Source: Flavobacteriales bacterium UBA3364 (lineage in GTDB: Bacteria; Bacteroidota; Bacteroidia; Flavobacteriales_F; PHOS-HE28). Taken from it: a stretch of 64,000 bases of DNA. The stretch lies in contig DEQO01000055.1 in NCBI GenBank assembly GCA_002360495.1, positions 1 to 64,000 on the forward strand, given 5' to 3'. The notes under the pieces are model-generated. The model did no database searches. It was not told the origin of the DNA and was given only the letters and a program-made list of their open reading frames with translations. How positions within the stretch are numbered: the stretch's first letter is position 1; each line of letters starts with the position of its first letter. Shown in pieces: positions 1 through 7,511 of this stretch. The position numbers and the translations under genes are program-made.

Positions 1-696
1 GCGCAGGCGTGATGAGGCATCCCCTTCCAACGTGTGCTTGCCGCTGAGGATGCCGCTGGCGAGCGGGCTCCAGATGGTGGTGCCCAAACCCACGGTATCG
101 TAGAGCGGCCCGAACTCCTTCTCCACCTTCTCGCGGTGGAAGAGGTTGTACTGCGGTTGCTCCATCACTGGTCCGATCAAGTGGTGCTTCTCGGCGACAG
201 CATGCGCCTGCTTGATCTCCTCGGCGCTCCATTCGCTGGTGCCCCAGTACATCACCTTGCCCTGCATGATCAGCTGGTGCATGGTCCACACCGTTTCACT
301 GATGGGCGTGTTGGGGTCCGGTCGGTGGCAGAAGAAGAGATCCACGTAGTCCACCTGCAAGCGTTGCAGTGCCGCATGGCAGGCCTCCACCACATGCTTG
401 CGGTGCAGGCCGAGCTGCGTGGGTAGTTTGCCACCCGCACCGAAGAAGACCTTGCTGCTCACCGTCCACGTGTCGCGCGGCCACTCCATCTTCTTCAGGA
501 TACGGCCCATCACCCGCTCACTTTCGCCACGGGCATAGATCTCCGCGTTATCGAAGAAGTTGACGCCGTTGTCATAGGCGATCTTCATCAGCGCCTCGGC
601 GGTATCATCAGTGATCTGTTTGCCGAAGGTGAGCCAGGAGCCCAGCGAGAGCTCGGAGAGTTGCAGGCCGGATGTGCCGAGGCGGCGGTAGCGCAT
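1..696 (-). CDS. Aldo/keto reductase, Kv-beta/YghZ-like (3' end outside window)
   Basis: NAD(P)H-dependent oxidoreductase of the aldo/keto reductase superfamily, expected to reduce aldehydes or ketones in the cytoplasm. The visible 232 residues start MRYRRLGTSGLQLSEL and keep the AKR active-site set: Asp49 and Tyr54 in FFDNAEIYARG, Lys82 in VSSKVFFG, and His124 in LFFCHRPDP. The later GLGTTIWSPLASGILSGK stretch is typical of the potassium-channel beta-subunit branch. The reading frame is open to the first base of the window, so roughly the last third of the protein is missing. It is transcribed divergently from the RidA gene. A GATCTTTG box lies about 24 bases ahead of the start. The family is clear; the substrate is not. 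Confidence 0.93.
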   Translation of the reverse strand, partial: MRYRRLGTSGLQLSELSLGSWLTFGKQITDDTAEALMKIAYDNGVNFFDNAEIYARGESERVMGRILKKMEWPRDTWTVSSKVFFGAGGKLPTQLGLHRKHVVEACHAALQRLQVDYVDLFFCHRPDPNTPISETVWTMHQLIMQGKVMYWGTSEWSAEEIKQAHAVAEKHHLIGPVMEQPQYNLFHREKVEKEFGPLYDTVGLGTTIWSPLASGILSGKHTLEGDASSRLR

Positions 697-1014
697 GGTA
701 TCCACTGGGGGGTGTGTTGCAAAGATCGTCCTTCGGGCAATGAGGTGGTGGTGTCGGATCCACGGTCCTTGGAACAAGACCCCGGACGTACCCCACACAG
801 ATCCCACTCGCTTCGAACCTTCGTCCGAACAAAGTCGCACACTGCGTTGTTCCATCATCGTACCGTTCGAGCAGAGCGGTCGATGTGCGACCGGTCCGGG
901 AGGGCAGGAGCGAACAAAGCGCTCCGCAGACGCACCGCGGATTTGATCGACGAGGCCCCGGGGACGGGGCCTCGCCGCTTTGGAGGCTCGGGGTCCGCGC
1001 CCCATCTTCGCAGC
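697..1014. other. Divergent intergenic region with a perfect hairpin
   Basis: This 318-base gap separates the divergent reductase and RidA genes. Short ORFs read through it but their translations look random. It holds -7-like boxes for both flanking genes: GATCTTTG at 720-727 on the minus strand and CATCTTCG at 1003-1010 on the plus strand. At 951-974 there is a perfect stem-loop with 10-base arms (CGAGGCCCCG and its exact complement) around a GGGA loop. A second GGGG/CCCC pairing lies at about 991-1004. There is no U-tract, so an intrinsic terminator is unlikely. The hairpin could be a protein-binding palindrome or an mRNA structure. Confidence 0.55.
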
Positions 1015-1425
1015 ATGTCCAGCATATCCAGCAACAAAGCCCCCGAGCCCGTTGGCCATTACCCGCATGCCCGCCGCGTGGGTGATCTGCTCTTCCTCAG
1101 TGGCGTGGGCCCGCGTGAGCGCGGCACCAAGAAGATCCCTGGCGTCGAGCTGAACACCGATGGCACGATCGCTTCGTACGACATCGAAACCCAAGTGCGC
1201 AGCGTGTTCCAGAACGTGAAGTGGATCCTGGAGGACAGCGGCTCATCGTGGGAGAAGATCGTGGACGTGACGGTCTTCCTCACCAACATGAAGGACGACT
1301 TCCCCACCTACAACCGGCTGTGGAAGGAGTACTTCGAAAAGGACCCGCCATGCCGGACGACGTTGGAGATCAACTGCCTGCCCACGCCGATCGCCATTGA
1401 ACTGAAGGTGGTGGCCACGGTATGA
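1015..1425 (+). CDS. RidA-family enamine/imine deaminase, 2-aminomuconate deaminase-like
   Basis: A 136-residue RidA/YjgF-family protein. The family hydrolyses reactive enamines or imines; this branch (GHYPHARRVGDLLFLSGVGP, then RGTKKIPGV) resembles 2-aminomuconate deaminases of tryptophan/kynurenine breakdown. The conserved arginine of the trimer-interface active site is in CRTTLEI near the C-terminus, followed by the usual TPIAIELKVVATV ending. The ATG at 1015 gives the normal family length; the upstream reading-frame extension of over 100 residues is not RidA-like. No other kynurenine-pathway gene is visible nearby, so a general imine-quenching role is equally possible. The lipoprotein gene follows after 13 bases. 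Confidence 0.88.
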   Translation: MSSISSNKAPEPVGHYPHARRVGDLLFLSGVGPRERGTKKIPGVELNTDGTIASYDIETQVRSVFQNVKWILEDSGSSWEKIVDVTVFLTNMKDDFPTYNRLWKEYFEKDPPCRTTLEINCLPTPIAIELKVVATV

Positions 1426-1438
1426 TACCTGACCGAAG

Positions 1439-2032
1439 ATGGCATCGGCAACGCGCACTGGAGGCATTGGGCTGGCATGCGTCTTCGTTGTCGCATGCAC
1501 CTCGATGCGTCACGCCGACAGCGGCAGAGCGACCGACGGGCAACGCGCCAACGGTCCGGGCATCCTCCACATCCACGCCACCTACACCGAGGCGTACTGC
1601 GGCGGCGAGGACCCCGGCCCTGAAGGCATGCCACGCCCGTATCCCTGGAGCGGTCGCATGTACATCCGCAAGGCGATCCCTGACAGCACAGGCCGCTTTG
1701 TGATGAACGATCCCGATGCACCGCTGCTCGACTCGATCCAGATGAACAGCGACGGTCACGGCTGGCTGGACCTGCCCGCCGGCACTTACCTCATCTTCGA
1801 TCGTGACCGCGTGGATCGCACGCGGTACGACCAACTCATCCGCGATCATGAGGCCGGGGACATGTACACCGATCCCATCGACAAGGCGTGCATGGACCGG
1901 TGGTTGCACGGTCCCTTCCCCTTCCATACGATCACCGCCGGGGACACACTGCACATGCCCTTACCCCTGCATGGCCAGTGCCCTTCGTTCGATGTGCCAT
2001 GCGTAGTCTACCGGGGTCCGGTGCCGCCGTGA
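1439..2032 (+). CDS. Putative lipoprotein of unknown function
   Basis: A 197-residue protein with a short N-terminal hydrophobic stretch ending in a lipobox-like VVAC, placing the lipidated cysteine at residue 20. The mature part is rich in Asp, Pro and Gly, has scattered cysteines (YCGGEDP, DKACMDR, HGQCPSFDVPC) and no family motif that I recognise. It probably sits on a membrane facing the periplasm or the cell surface. It lies 13 bases after the RidA gene, so co-transcription is likely, but nothing links the two biochemically. Confidence 0.7.
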   Translation: MASATRTGGIGLACVFVVACTSMRHADSGRATDGQRANGPGILHIHATYTEAYCGGEDPGPEGMPRPYPWSGRMYIRKAIPDSTGRFVMNDPDAPLLDSIQMNSDGHGWLDLPAGTYLIFDRDRVDRTRYDQLIRDHEAGDMYTDPIDKACMDRWLHGPFPFHTITAGDTLHMPLPLHGQCPSFDVPCVVYRGPVPP

Positions 2033-2150
2033 CCGTTGTTCGCACCATGCGTAGCGCCATCCGGTCCATGCCGAGCATGAAGGCTATCATGCAGCCCACA
2101 CACACAGGCGCCAGGGATCGAAAGCGGCGGAACTATGCGATCTTCGGCAC

Positions 2151-2309
2151 ATGGACTACGGTGTCAGACCCTACCACTACGCAACTATCGAGGCTGCTTT
2201 TGACCGAACGCAGGAACGCATGCTTGGCGGATCCATCGCTTCGGGTGTGTTGGAGGCAAGGTCGGACTCTGTCCGATCAGTGGCGACACTGACGCAAACC
2301 AAGGCATGA
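2151..2309 (+). CDS. Candidate 52-residue small protein coupled to the methyltransferase
   Basis: A short frame starting MDYGVRPYHYATIEAAF and ending VRSVATLTQTKA. Its TGA stop overlaps the ATG of the methyltransferase gene as ATGA, the geometry of translational coupling. A GATCTTCG promoter-like box lies at 2139-2146, a few bases before the ATG, as for several other genes here. The composition is not the Arg/Ser/Pro-rich type of spurious GC-rich frames. I recognise no domain. It could be a real leader peptide or small partner protein, or a chance frame; homologues upstream of related methyltransferases would decide. Confidence 0.4.
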   Translation: MDYGVRPYHYATIEAAFDRTQERMLGGSIASGVLEARSDSVRSVATLTQTKA

Positions 2310-3385
2310 CCCGGTCGCCAAGACGCATGGACTCGTTCCCCCCTACACCCGATCCGGCGGTCAGCCGAAAAGAACCCTGTCGGTTATGCGGCTCGAGGGA
2401 TGCACTGCTTTTGGGGCGCACGGACTTTTGGGATATCCGGTCCACCGACATCGTTCGCTGCACCAGTTGCGGGTTGATGCAACTGGACCCCATGCTGACG
2501 GGTGAGGAGACCGCACGCGGCTGCCTGGCTTACTATGTGGAGGAAAGCCTGCGGATGCCGGTACACGAGCAAGGGCGAAATCTGGTACGCAATTTCCGGC
2601 GGGGCGTTCATTTCGCCTTGGGGCTGCGCAGGCGCGGCATCAACGTGGACCACATGCTGGAACTCGGTCCGGGCTCTGGCTATTTCGCCGAAGGGATGCG
2701 CCGCGTATTCCCGGCGATGAGGACCACTGTAATGGACGTGGTGCAGGAGGTGCTCGACCTGAACCTGCGCGACCACGGATACGCCGGTATCCGTTCCATT
2801 CCCGAGGAACATCGGCGCGAACTGGACGGCCGATTCGACCTGGTGATCGCACGCGACATCATCGAACACGTGATGGACATCGGTGCCGTACTGCGTAACG
2901 TGGCCGGTTACCTCAAACCCGGTGGGCACTTCCACTTCATCACCCCGAACGGTCATGAGGATGTTTGGAAGCACCGCCTCACGCATGTGATCGATGGCGC
3001 GCGCTCCGAGCTGCTGATCAATCATGTGAACTATTTCGACGGAAAGGGCTTACAAGAGCACCTCCACTTACGCGGCATGGACCCCGTGGAGTACTACATC
3101 TACGGCCTGAAGCCCCGCTTGCGTGGTCGGGGGTGGAGTACCGAACGCAAGGCTTTCGCTCCGCATTCGACGAAGCGCCCGGCGACACCCTTTGTTGAAG
3201 AGCTCGTACATCAGGTGCGCCAAGCCAATTTCAAGAAGAGCGAGGTGCTCCCGTCCTGGTACTTGAACGGCAACCTGCAACTCCTCGGTCTGATATGTGC
3301 ATACCAACACGGTCATGTGGTGCGCATTGCGCCACGCAGGAATATCGGGCACGAGGTCCATGGGCTTTTCCGGAAACGTGCTTGA
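2306..3385 (+). CDS. Class I SAM-dependent methyltransferase with N-terminal zinc-ribbon-like motif
   Basis: A 359-residue protein. Residues 25-55 carry two CxxC pairs (CRLC and CTSC), a pattern usual in sugar C-methyltransferase-like proteins that bind one zinc. The Rossmann methyltransferase domain follows, with the SAM-binding motif I, MLELGPGSGYFAEG, at about 117-130, and the post-motif LVIARDIIEHVMD at about 180-195. A YLKPGGHFHFITPNG strand completes the fold. Substrate unknown; relatives act on sugars or small molecules in surface-glycan or secondary metabolism. The ATG is fixed by the ATGA overlap with the small frame upstream. Confidence 0.85.
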   Translation: MTRSPRRMDSFPPTPDPAVSRKEPCRLCGSRDALLLGRTDFWDIRSTDIVRCTSCGLMQLDPMLTGEETARGCLAYYVEESLRMPVHEQGRNLVRNFRRGVHFALGLRRRGINVDHMLELGPGSGYFAEGMRRVFPAMRTTVMDVVQEVLDLNLRDHGYAGIRSIPEEHRRELDGRFDLVIARDIIEHVMDIGAVLRNVAGYLKPGGHFHFITPNGHEDVWKHRLTHVIDGARSELLINHVNYFDGKGLQEHLHLRGMDPVEYYIYGLKPRLRGRGWSTERKAFAPHSTKRPATPFVEELVHQVRQANFKKSEVLPSWYLNGNLQLLGLICAYQHGHVVRIAPRRNIGHEVHGLFRKRA

Positions 3386-3409
3386 ACTTCCCGATCGCCC
3401 GAACGATAC

Positions 3410-3934
3410 ATGGACCGCTCGCAGATCAACACCGCATTGCGCGAACACTACGAAGCATTCATCGTGCGCACCCTCGCCGTGCCGGTGGAGGCACGCGATC
3501 GTTCCATGAACGGAAAGTGGACCGCCGCACAGCAGTTGGAACATATCAAACGTGCCACAGCACCGGTCGCCATGGCGTTGGTGGTACCCAAGTGGTTCCT
3601 GCGCTGGCGCTTCGGGAGACCAAACCGCACACCGCGTGACTATGACGCATTGGTCGAGCGCTACAAGGAAAAGCTCGCTGCGGGTGGCCGAGCTTCCGGG
3701 CGGTTCGTTCCTCCGATGATCCCCGCTTCAGCGGTGGACCCCATCGTGGCCGACTTACGCCGCATCATTGCCACCATGGAGAAGCGGGTGGACAATTGGT
3801 CGGAGGAGGAACTCGACCGCTACCTGCTTCCACATCCCTTGCTGGGCAAGCTCACTGTGCGCGAGATGTTGTTCTTCACCATCCACCACGCTCAGCACCA
3901 CCAGGCCTTGGTGGAGCGCGACCTGCAGGACTAG
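3410..3934 (+). CDS. DinB-family protein
   Basis: A 174-residue DinB/YfiT-type four-helix-bundle protein. The family uses three histidines to hold a divalent metal, and many members act as thiol-dependent S-transferases or are of unknown function. His45 in WTAAQQLEHI and the C-terminal HHAQHH (His159-His164) supply the metal site. It follows the methyltransferase by 24 bases and is probably in the same transcript. Its TAG stop shares the palindrome CTAG with the stop codon of the convergent protease gene. Confidence 0.85.
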   Translation: MDRSQINTALREHYEAFIVRTLAVPVEARDRSMNGKWTAAQQLEHIKRATAPVAMALVVPKWFLRWRFGRPNRTPRDYDALVERYKEKLAAGGRASGRFVPPMIPASAVDPIVADLRRIIATMEKRVDNWSEEELDRYLLPHPLLGKLTVREMLFFTIHHAQHHQALVERDLQD

Positions 3935-4575
3935 TACCTGTTCGCGCGCTGTCTGCACACTGCGCACATCCCACGGCCTGCGGCATCCACGGAAGACAGG
4001 TGCTCCACAGCATCACGCATCACACAGCCGGGGTCCAGGCAATGCGGCAATCGACGGTTGTGCCCGATCTCATGCACGGTCACCTTCAGCAAGCGATCGA
4101 AGAACACGGGGCCACGCCCATCGCCCAAGCGGAAGGTGCTCACCACGCACGAAGGTCCCCCGATGTAGCCCAGACCGAAGATGCCGAAGTCGCGGTATTT
4201 CCAAGTGGGTTCCTTGATGGCACCGTCCGCTCCATACTTCGTGATGCTGATGTCCTGCGCCGTGATCCCGAGGATTAGGTCCACGCTGTCCGGCTTCACC
4301 TCCCGCAGCCAGGCGATCAGTGTGTCGGCCCGGTAGCGTGGGCTGCGCAAGGTGGTGTAGGCCGAAGCCGGCAACTCGACCTGCCCGGCGATCCGGACCT
4401 CCGCCCCATGCACGAGCACCAACCCAACACGCACGCTGTCAAGCTGCGCGGCAGGGATCGGACCCAAGGGCTGAACCAGCACCGTGAGCTTGTGGTCTGG
4501 CGGCGGTCCGTTATCGGGTCGCTTCACCCCGCAACCGAGACAGAGCAGCAGGAGCAGGATCAACAACGGTCGCAT
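3931..4575 (-). CDS. Archaemetzincin-like zinc metalloprotease, exported, with altered zinc motif (copy 1)
   Basis: A 214-residue protein with the archaemetzincin layout HExxHxxGxxHCx4CVM...CxxC: His168, Glu169, His172 and His178, then Cys179, Cys184, Cys204 and Cys207. The glycine normally at the eighth position of the motif is Arg175 here (HEIGHNRRLPHC), which may disturb the metzincin turn. The start MRPLLILLLLL gives a signal sequence ending in LGC, a probable lipobox, so the protein appears exported, unlike most archaemetzincins. I chose the ATG at 4575 because it begins the signal peptide; upstream in-frame codons belong to a gene remnant. A close paralogue lies at 15630-16298. Whether this copy is active is uncertain. 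Confidence 0.82.
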   Translation of the reverse strand: MRPLLILLLLLCLGCGVKRPDNGPPPDHKLTVLVQPLGPIPAAQLDSVRVGLVLVHGAEVRIAGQVELPASAYTTLRSPRYRADTLIAWLREVKPDSVDLILGITAQDISITKYGADGAIKEPTWKYRDFGIFGLGYIGGPSCVVSTFRLGDGRGPVFFDRLLKVTVHEIGHNRRLPHCLDPGCVMRDAVEHLSSVDAAGRGMCAVCRQRANRY

Positions 4576-4586
4576 GTGCAAAGATC

Positions 4587-4623
4587 CCTTCCGCATCGGC
4601 ATCACCTTCATGTAGGTGATCAA
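4587..4623 (-). pseudogene. Remnant of the 3' end of a DUF418 membrane-protein gene
   Basis: The bases just upstream of the first archaemetzincin encode ITYMKVMPMRK, matching the SLTYGKVMPMRK C-terminus of the DUF418 protein at 14368-15579. A run of 21 bases is identical and the flanks stay similar for about 20 more. The DUF418 stop codon is replaced by Gly-Ser, so the frame runs into the protease gene. The rest of the DUF418 gene is absent. This suggests that a protease/DUF418 unit was duplicated and one membrane-protein copy was deleted. Confidence 0.5.
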
Positions 4624-4672
4624 GCGTCATAGGCCGCCTTCAATTCACCCCGCTTCACCATCTTGCACAACC

Positions 4673-6424
4673 ATGCCCGAAGCACCCCTGCGCTGTCTAT
4701 GCATCATCGCCCTACTCTCCGCAGGGCTTCCGCTGCGCGCGGGCACCATCACTCCCGACAGCCTCGCGGGCCGCACCCCCGCCCAGCGCATGGTGCAGCT
4801 CTCCAGCTTCTACCTGCACGACCTTTTCACGCTCGACTCCGCCGCCGTCTTCCGCGATATCGTCGCCGTGCGCCAAGCCGCTGAACAGGCCAACGACGAA
4901 GACCTCCTCCTCGAAGCCGCGTTGATGCGCGCGCACTTCTACTACTACCGCAAGCAGTATCCAGGCAGCATGGTGGTGCCGATGCTCGACAGCCTCTTCA
5001 CGCTCGCGGAGACGAAGCAGGCCGATTGGCTGCGCGTGCGCGCCGAAAGTTTGCTCGGTCATTACTACTTCAGCCATTTGCACAACTACGAGGAAGGCTT
5101 TCGTCACCTGGCGCGCGCGGCCGAACTGTTGCGCACCATGGACGCGCAGACCTTTCCGCTGAAACAGATCTGCCTCTACCACGTCGCCCTCGCGCACTAT
5201 CGCTTCCGCGACCATCGCAGCGCATTGGAGCACCTGCGACAAGCCGTCGACGCCGGTGCCGTGGAGGGCCTGCCCGACCACAGCACCACCCTGCTCAACA
5301 CCATGGGCCTCTGCTACCGCGCGCTGGAGCAGCCCGACTCCTCCGATCACTACTTCCGCCTCGCGCTCGCTTCCGCCGAACGCCTCGGCGAACGCCAATG
5401 GATCGGCATCACCACCGGCAACCTCGGACACAACCTGTACCAACGCGGCGATTACGCGCAAGCCATCCCACTGCTGGAAACCGACGCCACCTTCGCGCGT
5501 GAATTCGGCGATGACGGCCTCGCCGCCGGTGCCCTCACCGCGCTCGGCGACATCCGCTTGCGACAAGGCGACCACACAGCAGCGCGTCAATTGCTCAGCG
5601 AAGCCTACGATCGCGCGCGGCGTTCCGAGCAGTTCGATCGCCTGGAGCCGCTCTTCCCGCTGCTCGCCAAATTGTACGCGGTGGACGGCGATGCGGCCAA
5701 GGCATCCGTGTACATCGACTCGGCCCTCTTCGTGCGCGACAGCCTGGACCGCGCCTTCAGCGCCATGAAGCTCACCCGCGCCGAACAGAAGCTGCAGGCC
5801 GACCGCATGCGCGCCGAAGCCGAAGCGCTGGAACTGCGCCTCGCCGGCGAGCTCACGCGCCGCAACGGCATCATCGCCGCGCTGCTGCTCACCATGATCA
5901 TCGCCCTGCTGCTCTTCAACCGCCAGCGCGTGCGCGCCCGCAGCAAGCGCCGCGAACTGGAGGCCGCGCAGCGCATCACCGAAGCCGAGTTGCGCACCGC
6001 CTCCGCCGACCTGCAAGCCTTCATGCGCTCGTTCCAGGAGAAGAGCGCGCTGCTCAGCGAGGCCGAACAGGAAGTGCTGCGCCTGAAGGAAGCCGTTCCC
6101 GCGCCCGAACCCGTGGACCGCGACGTTCACCTGAAGCTGCTGCAGAAGTCCGTGCTGCTCACCGACCAGGACTGGCACGAGTTCAGCGCGCTCTTCGAGA
6201 AAGTACACGCGGGCTTCTTCGCGCGCCTCGCCGAACGCATCCCCGCGCTCACCCCGGCCGAAACACGCTTCATGGCCCTCAGCCGCCTGGGCATGAACAG
6301 CAAGGAAATGGCCGCCATGCTCGGCGTAGGCGCCGAAGCCATCCGCCAGGTGCGCATGCGCGTGCGGCGCAAAGCGGGAGCGGGGGATGGGGCCGATCTG
6401 GAGGTGCTGGCGGGGGAGGTGTGA
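4673..6424 (+). CDS. TPR sensor protein with one membrane helix and C-terminal HTH (LuxR-like) domain
   Basis: A 583-residue one-component regulator of a type common in Bacteroidota. A signal peptide (MPEAPLRCLCIIALLSAGLPL) leads into a tetratricopeptide solenoid covering about residues 40-380, predicted outside the cytoplasm. One membrane helix follows at about 398-418 (IIAALLLTMIIALLLF), then a charged coiled coil, and a C-terminal helix-turn-helix at about 525-575 (LTPAETRFMALSRLGMNSKE). The TPR part probably senses a peptide or protein and the HTH binds DNA. It is divergent from the protease gene. Targets are unknown; the AbiE module follows directly. Confidence 0.85.
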   Translation: MPEAPLRCLCIIALLSAGLPLRAGTITPDSLAGRTPAQRMVQLSSFYLHDLFTLDSAAVFRDIVAVRQAAEQANDEDLLLEAALMRAHFYYYRKQYPGSMVVPMLDSLFTLAETKQADWLRVRAESLLGHYYFSHLHNYEEGFRHLARAAELLRTMDAQTFPLKQICLYHVALAHYRFRDHRSALEHLRQAVDAGAVEGLPDHSTTLLNTMGLCYRALEQPDSSDHYFRLALASAERLGERQWIGITTGNLGHNLYQRGDYAQAIPLLETDATFAREFGDDGLAAGALTALGDIRLRQGDHTAARQLLSEAYDRARRSEQFDRLEPLFPLLAKLYAVDGDAAKASVYIDSALFVRDSLDRAFSAMKLTRAEQKLQADRMRAEAEALELRLAGELTRRNGIIAALLLTMIIALLLFNRQRVRARSKRRELEAAQRITEAELRTASADLQAFMRSFQEKSALLSEAEQEVLRLKEAVPAPEPVDRDVHLKLLQKSVLLTDQDWHEFSALFEKVHAGFFARLAERIPALTPAETRFMALSRLGMNSKEMAAMLGVGAEAIRQVRMRVRRKAGAGDGADLEVLAGEV

Positions 6425-6445
6425 AGAGGGGCCACGCTACGCGAG

Positions 6446-6474
6446 TTGGTTATTCCACTAACATTGTATCTTCA
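6446..6474 (+). promoter_or_regulatory. Candidate promoter and A-rich repeats ahead of the AbiE module
   Basis: TTG at 6446 and TATCTTCA at 6467-6474 are 18 bases apart and resemble the Bacteroidota -33 (TTG) and -7 (TAnnTTTG) elements. Three imperfect A-rich repeats (CGTAAAAA, CGAGTAAAA, CGTGAAAA) follow up to the start codon and could bind the antitoxin, since AbiEi-type proteins repress their own promoters. Assigned by eye only. Confidence 0.4.
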
Positions 6475-6503
6475 CGGAACGTAAAAACGAGTAAAACGTG
6501 AAA

Positions 6504-7511
6504 ATGCAGGAGACCGACATCATCCATGCCCTGTTGGCGGATCCACTGGTGGTCAAGGAGTTCGCCCCTCATTGGAAACCAGGAGGCCGGGCTGATGCCG
6601 ATGGGGAATTGACCCTCATGATCGAGGGGAAAGCCCAGACCTTCCTAGTGGAGGTGAAGCGTGAGGTGCGCTCACACATGCTCCCGCACCTGGAGGAACA
6701 ACTTAAGGCCTACAAGGCGGGCTTGCTGGTGGCCGCCCGTTTGAACCCGACCGTACGCGAACTGATGCGCGAGCGGCGGATCAACTACCTGGAGGCGAAC
6801 GGCAATTGCACGATCCGTAGCGGCGGGAGGTACGTGTATATCGATGGTCGTCCGGGTCTCACGCAGGAAGTGGAGAAGCGGCAACGGGCCTTCAGCAAGG
6901 CGGGGCTACGGGTCGGGTTCGTGCTGCTCATCGATTCGAAGGCGGTGGAGGCGACCCTGGCCACCCTCGCCCAACGCAGCGGCACCAGCATCGCCACCGT
7001 GAGCATCGCCTTGCAGAACATGGTGAAGAACGGCCTACTGTTGGAGAAAGGCGCGCGTGGTCTGATCATCCCGGACCGTGCGGCGCTCTTGCACAAATGG
7101 ACCGATGCCTATGTGGAACGGCTCAAGCCCAGCCTGGCGCGCGGGCGGTATCGCTTCGCCAAAGGCGCTGATGCCGCTTGGCGTGAACTACCCATCGACA
7201 CCACCACCACCTGTTGGGGTGGCGAAGCGGCCGGTGCGCTGCTCACCAACCACCTGCATCCAGGTGAACTCACGCTGTACACCACCGCGCCGCGCTTGAA
7301 CCTGGTGCGCGACCTGCACTTGATCCCTGATCCGCAAGGCGAGGTACTCGTGTACGAACGCTTCTGGGATCAGCCTGAAGCGAACACACTCGGTGGCCGC
7401 TGTTGTCCGCCAGTGCTCGCGTACGCCGACCTGGTACACTCGCGCGACGGTCGCTGTGTGGAAACGGCCCAGCTCATCCACGATGAACATCTCCGCGCAG
7501 CACTTCCGTGA
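6504..7511 (+). CDS. AbiEi-like type IV antitoxin / transcriptional regulator
   Basis: A 335-residue protein placed and built like AbiEi antitoxins of type IV toxin-antitoxin modules, which neutralise a nucleotidyltransferase toxin without direct binding and repress the operon. The N-terminal third contains ADGELTLMI...FLVEVKRE, an Asp...Glu-x-Lys arrangement resembling PD-(D/E)xK nuclease folds. A winged-helix segment follows (GTSIATVSIALQNMVKNGLL, about residues 155-175), then a C-terminal domain with LTNHLHPGELTLYT. A GTG two codons earlier (6498) is an alternative start. The toxin gene overlaps its 3' end by 29 bases in another frame. Confidence 0.75.
   Translation: MQETDIIHALLADPLVVKEFAPHWKPGGRADADGELTLMIEGKAQTFLVEVKREVRSHMLPHLEEQLKAYKAGLLVAARLNPTVRELMRERRINYLEANGNCTIRSGGRYVYIDGRPGLTQEVEKRQRAFSKAGLRVGFVLLIDSKAVEATLATLAQRSGTSIATVSIALQNMVKNGLLLEKGARGLIIPDRAALLHKWTDAYVERLKPSLARGRYRFAKGADAAWRELPIDTTTTCWGGEAAGALLTNHLHPGELTLYTTAPRLNLVRDLHLIPDPQGEVLVYERFWDQPEANTLGGRCCPPVLAYADLVHSRDGRCVETAQLIHDEHLRAALP

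Noticed and set aside
4712..6208. 498-residue minus-strand open frame opposite the TPR/HTH gene
   Set aside because: A mirror of GC-rich codon use in the real gene. Its translation is Val/Gly/Glu-rich without domains, while the plus strand has clear TPR, membrane and HTH segments.
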